DNA of 64,000 nt from Flaccisagitta enflata (taxonomy: Eukaryota > Chaetognatha > Sagittoidea > Aphragmophora): assembly GCA_965153355.1 (NCBI GenBank), contig OZ231126.1, positions 88,908,001 to 88,972,000 of the forward strand, in the 5' to 3' direction. The position numbers and the translations under genes are program-made. Positions 1 through 64,000 of the stretch are shown one piece after another. Under the pieces are notes generated by a model, which was given only the letters and a program-made list of their open reading frames with translations, did not search any database and was not told the DNA's origin. Numbering within the stretch: the stretch's first letter is position 1; each line of letters starts with the position of its first letter.

Positions 1-58697
<58,697 letters not shown>

Positions 58698-58788
58698 CTG
58701 TAGCGCACAGTAGATTATAACAGGGGTGTATACAACTGAGTCGCTTTTGATTCCCCCCCTGCCTTTGATCTTCTTCCACGCATTGCGT

Positions 58789-59790
58789 AATTCCAGCACA
58801 GATCACACAAACCATAAAACCCAAAAAAATAGATTTTGTTAGTTTTTGGTGTAAAGGTAGGTTTTGGAAAGTTATTCACAAATACCAAATTTCTTTGCTC
58901 TACGATGAATATTTTGGGTTTTACGGGGGTTCAAAATTTTGAAAAATTTAGGTACCCATCAAACTTAAAAAAGGAATATCTCAGCAGGTACAAACAATAT
59001 AATTATTTTCTCCATGTCAATCTGATAGTATTGATCAAAGGAATCAAATGGAAAAAGAATTGAAATCCAAAATTCATTATTTGGGTGTTTTTTAACCTAT
59101 GCGGGGCCATTTTGGGTACTGTAGGTACCTAGTACGTTAAAATGTTAGAAAAAAAAATTTGGAAAATATACTTTAAGGTTTTCTCTATCAGATTCAATAA
59201 TAAAAAACATGTGTATTGGTATGCTTCAAAGTGAAAAAAATTAAATAAGTCAAGGTATAGACTTCTTTGAAATCTGATTGGCTGACCAAAGTTCTCTCAG
59301 CCAATCAGAAGCCAGTACTCGAATTTGGGCTATATAACCTACTTTATTATTTTCTTTTCACTATCAAGCATACCAATACACATTTTTTTTATTATTGAAT
59401 CTGATAGAGAAAACTTTGAAGTATATTTTCCAAATATTTTTTTCTAAAATTTTAACGTACTAGGTACCTAAAAGTACCCAAAATGGCCCCGCATAGGTTG
59501 AAAAACATCTGAATAAGAAATTTTTGATTCCAATTTTTTTTCCATTTGATACCTTTGATCTATACTATCTGATTGACATGATGAAAATAATTATATTGTT
59601 TGTACCTACTGAGTTTTACCTTTTTAAAGTTTCATGGGTACCCAAATTTTTCAAAATTTTGAACCACCGTGAAACCCAAAATATTCATCATAGAGCGAAA
59701 AAATTTGGTATTTGTAACCTGCCTTTACACCAAAAACTATCAAAATCTATTTTTTTGGGTTTTATGGTTTGTGTGATCTGTGCTGGAATT
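58789..59790. mobile_element. 1 kb giant hairpin element
   Basis: AATTCCAGCACAGATCACAC at the left and the inverse at 59771-59790 start long arms of about 350-450 bp with few mismatches. They fold around TGATTGGCTGACC/CAGCCAATCA at about 59275-59310. No coding frame spans it. Confidence 0.85.
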
Positions 59791-60048
59791 GATGAATTTT
59801 TGCGTAATAAGATCTATGATTTTTTTCCCCATAAAGCAATAAAACTGTAGTTAACATGAGTTAAGGTTGAAATCGTATTAAATTGTAATTTACTAACTAG
59901 TTTTTATGATTTAGTACTGTAAAAACTTGAATTTTTCCCGAAATTTTCTTTTTTTTCTCTTTTTCCCCTCCTTTGATTTTCTTCCCCATCTCGCAACCCG
60001 TTGATTCTCCCCCCCCCCCCCTCCCACGGGGGGAGGAAACTCAATTAT

Positions 60049-60638
60049 GTACAGTGGGGTTCGTGGAATAACAGCCTAAACTGGAGGAAGGTATTTAAGT
60101 GTCTTGACAAACTTGAATATAAGCTGTTCACTCGATGCTTTTGTCCCTGAGTTTTTCAGTTGCTATGAAAACCAAATTTATTTCTTCAATCATTTATAAC
60201 CACTAAAATATCAATATTTTGAGAAATATTGTCAGGGCACATTGCTCAAAATTGAATTTGCTACAACTTTCCCACAGTATGTTCTGTGAGAATATTGCTC
60301 GTTTGGCCGTTGCTAAGGGGCATCAAACCTAGCAACCGCTAAATGATGCTCCCTAGCAACGGCTAAACGAGCAATATTCTTACAGGACATACTGTGGGAA
60401 AGTTGTAGCAAATCTAATTCTGAGCAATGTTCCCTGATGATATGTGTCAAAATATCGATATTCTAGTTGTTATAAATGTTCAAAAAAATAATTTTGGTTT
60501 CCATAGCAACCGAAAAACTCAGGGACAAAAGCATCAAGTGAACAACTTATATTTCAAATATCAAGTTTGTTAAATGAAATTAAGACACTTAAATACCTTC
60601 CTCCAGTTTAGGCTGTCATTCCTCGAACCCCACTGTAC
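60049..60638. mobile_element. 590 bp foldback element abutting the gap
   Basis: GTACAGTGGGGTTCGTGGAA at the left and the inverse at the right end, with arms of about 280 bp. The inner part (TTGCTCGTTTGGCCGTTGCT type) is shared with 11341-11914 and 23480-23790. Confidence 0.85.
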
Positions 60639-60671
60639 NNNNNNNNNNNNNNNNNNNNNNNNNNNNNNNNN
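60639..60671. other. Assembly gap (33 N)
   Basis: A run of 33 undetermined bases. It begins exactly at the right end of a 590 bp inverted-repeat element and is followed at once by retrotransposon coding sequence in mid-frame. True gap length and adjacency of the two sides are unknown. Confidence 0.99.
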
Positions 60672-60673
60672 AA

Positions 60674-62188
60674 GAACTCGCTGTACTTTTCCACCTCGCA
60701 TATCTCAATCGCGTTCTCTTTTGCCTCGAGGAGGCCAATTTCCTGCTCAGTAGCTCTAAGATTAAAATACTCTGTCAGGACGACAATTTTGAATACCTAG
60801 GCTATAGTTTTAAAGGGAATATAATTTCCATTGCAAAAAAGACTATTGACACGATCCAGGCACTCCCTGAACCCACCACCCAGAAAGAAATTCAAAAAAT
60901 AGTCGGAATGACTGTTTATTTCTCTCAGATACTTAGGGCGAATAGATCTTTCACTGGATTTCTTACTCGCAAACTTAGAAAGGGTGAAAGTTACAAGTTT
61001 AGCGAGGAGGACAAAAAGCTTTTTCAACGCTTGAAGGATTGCCTAGGAAAAGTCCATATGAAGGGCTACATTCTCGCCCTAGACACACACATAAAAAACA
61101 AATCATTTATCGTTTTTTCAGACTGGAGCTTTTCTGTCCACTCCAGCAGCGCTTGTCTCCTTGTTAAGATTCATGACAAGGATGGCACCACTGTCCTTCC
61201 GGCCGTCGCTGAGTCGCGAACTCTTAGCGACTCTCTCAGGGCCAAAGGCAGCAGTCTTTGTGAGATGGGGGCCCTCATTAGCGCCCTACATCATCTACGC
61301 CCTATCCTTTTTCTTGCGCCTTTTGTCGTGTATGTCGATAACTTGGCCCTCTGTTTTCTCATGAATAGACGCTTCGCGACAAACGCAGCCCTAGACTCCA
61401 ATGTCGCGCAGCGTCTACTCTTATCAGTAGAGGACCTATATTTCCAATGCAAATTTGTGCCCTCAGAACTGCAACTGTGTGACGGACTATCACGAATCAA
61501 ACTTGAAACAGGCAAAAGTGTTGATGAGCTACTAACAAACTCAAATCGGTTGGCCGATTTCGACTATGTTGAAAGTATGCTTCGGCCGGGCAAAGATAAA
61601 GAGAACGAAACTCAGTTTTTTGAAAGAAGCGAACGCAATATCGATATGATTCGGCGGTTGGAAACTGAAATGGGTGACACCCGTGAAGATTTGTATGAGC
61701 TATTCAAGCGCACACACTTTCACACACGCACCAAAGCTGTCTCATCCATCATCGACCAAATCTCACCTCCTTTCGATGACCCGAAATTGACCGATGAGAG
61801 GGACGGTGGTTGTCGGGCACTTGTTGATCGCGAGAGAGAGAGCGAGCCCGCGAAGATGAGAGAGACCGAGATCATTGGGGAAGGGAGAGAGAGAGCCGAT
61901 CCTTCTTTTGACCGAGAGACCGACCCGCATGATGAAAAGACCGAGGCCGATGTCCGTGTCGATCTCGATGAATGTTTGGGCGATTCGCCTTTGTCACTCG
62001 ATCGCTGCAAAGAAAACGGGAGAGAAAGTGAAGATACATCAGTGAAAAAGCTATTGGTCAATGAACTAGACTTCACCAAACTCACTTCCCCCCGTGATCG
62101 CAAAACCGGTCCAAGCAAGACCGACCAATTGTGTGTGTGTGTGTCGGTGACACTGTCAGTGTATATGTATGTCAGTGTATGTGGATAA
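60674..62188 (+). mobile_element. LTR-retrotransposon pol fragment: reverse transcriptase C-terminus and RNase H
   Basis: The frame is open from the gap. It reads the RT thumb/connection (LLSSSKIKILCQDDNFEYLG, then SIAKKTIDTIQALPEPTTQK and IQKIVGMTVYFSQ), then an RNase H domain. The RNase H acidic residues are visible: Asp in VFSDWS, Glu in LCEMGALISAL, Asp in VVYVDNLAL and Asp in LCDGLSR. RNase H would remove the RNA template during reverse transcription. The layout is Ty3/Gypsy-like. After RNase H comes an acidic/charged region with a short HFHTRTK motif, then an Arg/Glu/Asp-rich tail that fades into a GT-rich microsatellite. No integrase core is seen, the 5' part is lost in the gap and no LTRs are visible. 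It is probably a truncated, inactive copy; the first ATG is at 60908. Confidence 0.85.
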
Positions 62189-62345
62189 CAGCGTATGTGT
62201 GTGTCAGTGTATGTGTGTCACTTTGTATGTCAATGCGTCAGTTTGTCTGTGTGTCAGTTTGTGATAGTCGTAACACCACTCATTTTGCACTTTCTCCGCG
62301 GCATACGTCATCGCCCACATATGATCACTCTCCCACCTAATACAG

Positions 62346-62638
62346 GAAACAAATGCGACAGGGTAACCAACCGCGAAGTTCCCGAAAGAATCGGTCAAGA
62401 CTTTGCCGATCGACACGACATGCGTTTCCTCGAGACTTCCGCCAAAGACGCCGAAAACGTCGAAACTCTTTTCCTCGAGATTGCGCGCGAGTTGACGCGG
62501 GAAGCGCGAGAGAACGATATGTGGTACGGCGGAGGATCGGGTGGTATGCTGGGCGAAGGTCGAGGCGCCGGTGGAACTGTATTAGAAGGCATACGAGGTG
62601 GAACGTCTACAATAGTCACGTCCTGCTGCAAGTTGTGA
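62346..62638 (+). CDS. Rab30-like small GTPase, C-terminal exon
   Basis: The acceptor AATACAG precedes GNKCDRVTNREVP (G4 guanine-specificity motif NKxD). It continues with ADRHDMRFLETSAKDAENVE (G5 motif ETSAK) and an amphipathic helix, LFLEIARELTREAREND. A Gly-rich linker leads to the C-terminus TSCCKL and a stop at 62636-62638. The spacing and the RFLETSAK..NVE-LFL--A--L--EAR pattern fit Rab30, a Golgi-associated Rab. The paired cysteines are the usual prenylation site (CCxx type). Only about 96 residues are present; the P-loop, switch and WDTAGQ exons are not seen upstream, where a retrotransposon fragment and a gap lie. It is either the last exon of an intact gene with distant 5' exons or a remnant. 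Confidence 0.8.
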
Positions 62639-62975
62639 CACCATGATTACGATATTTTCATATTGCATCGCTGTTTTCTTATTTTTGCTTTTGCTACCTT
62701 GTTTTCCTCCTCTTTCCTCCCCCTCCCCCCCCCTTTTTTTTTTCTTTATTAATATCGCTTTTTGTTCTGAGAAGATCAGATCAACTGTCATAAAAATATT
62801 GGAGATTTCTCTTTTTTTTTACTTCCTCTACAAATAGATCGCGAATCTCTACAAACTTTTTTGTTCTTTTTTAGGCGGCTTGACTGAATTAGATGTCTTG
62901 GGAGAGGCCCAATGAATTGAGTAGTGGCATGATGCTGCGTATTGGCCATGCGAGATATTAGATTCCAAACACTTA

Positions 62976-63480
62976 CAGTAGATGTCGTCTATACTTGGAA
63001 ATACGGGGGCCCTCATATTCTAATTATCATTTATGCAAATGAAATGAATCTCTTTGTGTATAATGTTTGTCCCATAGGGTTGACGATGGGGTATGGTAGC
63101 TCTGTTAATAGGAAATTCTTTTGAATTTACTAAATCAAATTCGCTTCAATGAATCAGATTCTGGGATTGGTCAAGTGGTTAACTCACTTGACTTCAGGTT
63201 CAGCTTGATCAGTTTATTTGGTCAAAGATTCCAGGTTGGAATCCCTCACTGGTTTTGCACTTAAAGCAAATGGATGAAGCTGAAATTCTGCAAAAAAAGT
63301 GATTGATCCTAAAATTTTATACTTAAAGTTTTTTTGCTAGGGTAAGCCGTAGGGGGATGCACTACCCCATCGTCAACCCCTTAGGGTCTATATATTATAT
63401 CAGCGAAAATCAGCCTCCTCACTATACTGATACTCAGGTTATGAGCTCCCCCGTATTTCCAAGTCTAGACATCTACTGTA
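62976..63480. mobile_element. Foldback-family element with a tRNA-like core
   Basis: CAGTAGATGTCGTCTATACT and the inverse TCTAGACATCTACTG bound 505 bp. A second inner pair, GTTGACGATGGGGTA and its inverse, lies near 63080 and 63370. Confidence 0.75.
63171..63254 (+). pseudogene. tRNA-like sequence (degenerate)
   Basis: GGGATTGGTCAAGTGGTTAA resembles a D-arm/A-box and CAGGTTGGAATCCC a T-arm/B-box (GGTTCGAATCC with one change), about 50 bases apart as in a Leu/Ser-type tRNA with a long variable arm. The acceptor stem pairs poorly. Likely a tRNA pseudogene or SINE-like core inside the foldback element. Confidence 0.4.
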
Positions 63481-64000
63481 ACTAGTTCTGCACGCGTCCG
63501 AGGATCGTTTCGTCTGTCCGTTTGTTAGTTTTTAACTTCATAAATTGGCCTGCAAACCAAGTAGTTTCTGTTTTGTTCAACGGAATGAATAAAAAGTTTC
63601 TTAGAACAAGGAATGGTATATTTACTGAACAGAAAAACAAACACATAGAAAAATACATGTATTTGGCTCTCTTATGGCGATAGAATGGACTTTCGCGAGA
63701 CTACGCTAAAACAAAAAAGCTAGTACACCGAATGGTGAGTCATGGCAGAAAATTTGACCCGCGTCTGAAATGTAATGAAGTAGGATTGGGCTGCCATTGT
63801 GTGATGGTAGGCGAGGAATGCCATTTGACTTAAAACAAGGCCAACACCTATAAGTCGCGTGCGAGACATAAATAACTTAAGATGACTTTTATTGACTCAA
63901 GATGACTTAAAATGACTCAAGACGAAAAAAGATCTAAAATGACTGAAATGACTACTTTGACCTATTTGACTTAAGTGACTAAAAATAACTTAAAATAACT
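63481..64000. other. Right-edge stretch
   Basis: AT-rich DNA with a hairpin-family fragment (AACAAGGCCAACACC ... AAGTCGCGTGCGAGACATAA at 63835-63870) and short TGACTTAAGATGACT-like repeats from 63875 to the end. No exon is seen. Confidence 0.4.

Overview
This is eukaryotic, intron-rich, repeat-saturated DNA, most likely from an invertebrate animal or another holozoan. The reasons are classic GT-AG introns that keep phase over many exons, an EEIG1/FAM102-type NT-C2 gene, a Rab30-like GTPase exon, an LTR-retrotransposon pol fragment, and hundreds of short tandem or inverted repeats. There is no operon structure, rRNA or CRISPR. Most apparent open frames are translations of tandem repeats. The species cannot be named from the sequence.

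I read four coding units. (1) A very large minus-strand gene appears to cover almost the whole window, from about 58.7 kb down to base 1, and continues off both gene ends. About 18 small exons with matching phases encode at least four copies of a Cys-x2-Cys ... Phe-Pro-Phe-Leu ... Cys-x2-Cys-Tyr ... Gln-Trp-x2-Tyr-Glu module. These are followed by a Ser/Pro/His-rich region, an Arg/Glu-rich helix and an SR/Ser-rich tail. It looks like a nuclear scaffold or co-repressor, with a loose GSE1/atrophin-like layout. (2) On the plus strand at 5247-17209, entirely inside a 15.5 kb intron of that gene, is a gene of about 20 exons for an EEIG1/FAM102-like NT-C2 protein of about 700 residues. (3) At 60674-62188 (+), after a 33-base assembly gap, is a truncated reverse transcriptase/RNase H fragment of an LTR retrotransposon. 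(4) At 62346-62638 (+) is the last exon of a Rab30-like GTPase, with no upstream Rab exons visible.

The introns hold nearly everything else. They contain minisatellite arrays with 12, 13, 16 and 18 bp monomers, a telomere-like array at 18.6-19.3 kb and long TC/GA runs. There are also several families of inverted-repeat elements. One set has GTCCNCGAC ends and carries a different minisatellite in each subfamily. Another is a short dispersed element whose terminal hairpin varies between copies with compensating base changes. Others are near-perfect foldback palindromes of 0.4-1.2 kb, often nested in each other.

All gene models were made by eye from splice signals, phase agreement and protein-like composition. 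Exon ends may be off by a base, and joins across long introns need transcript evidence.
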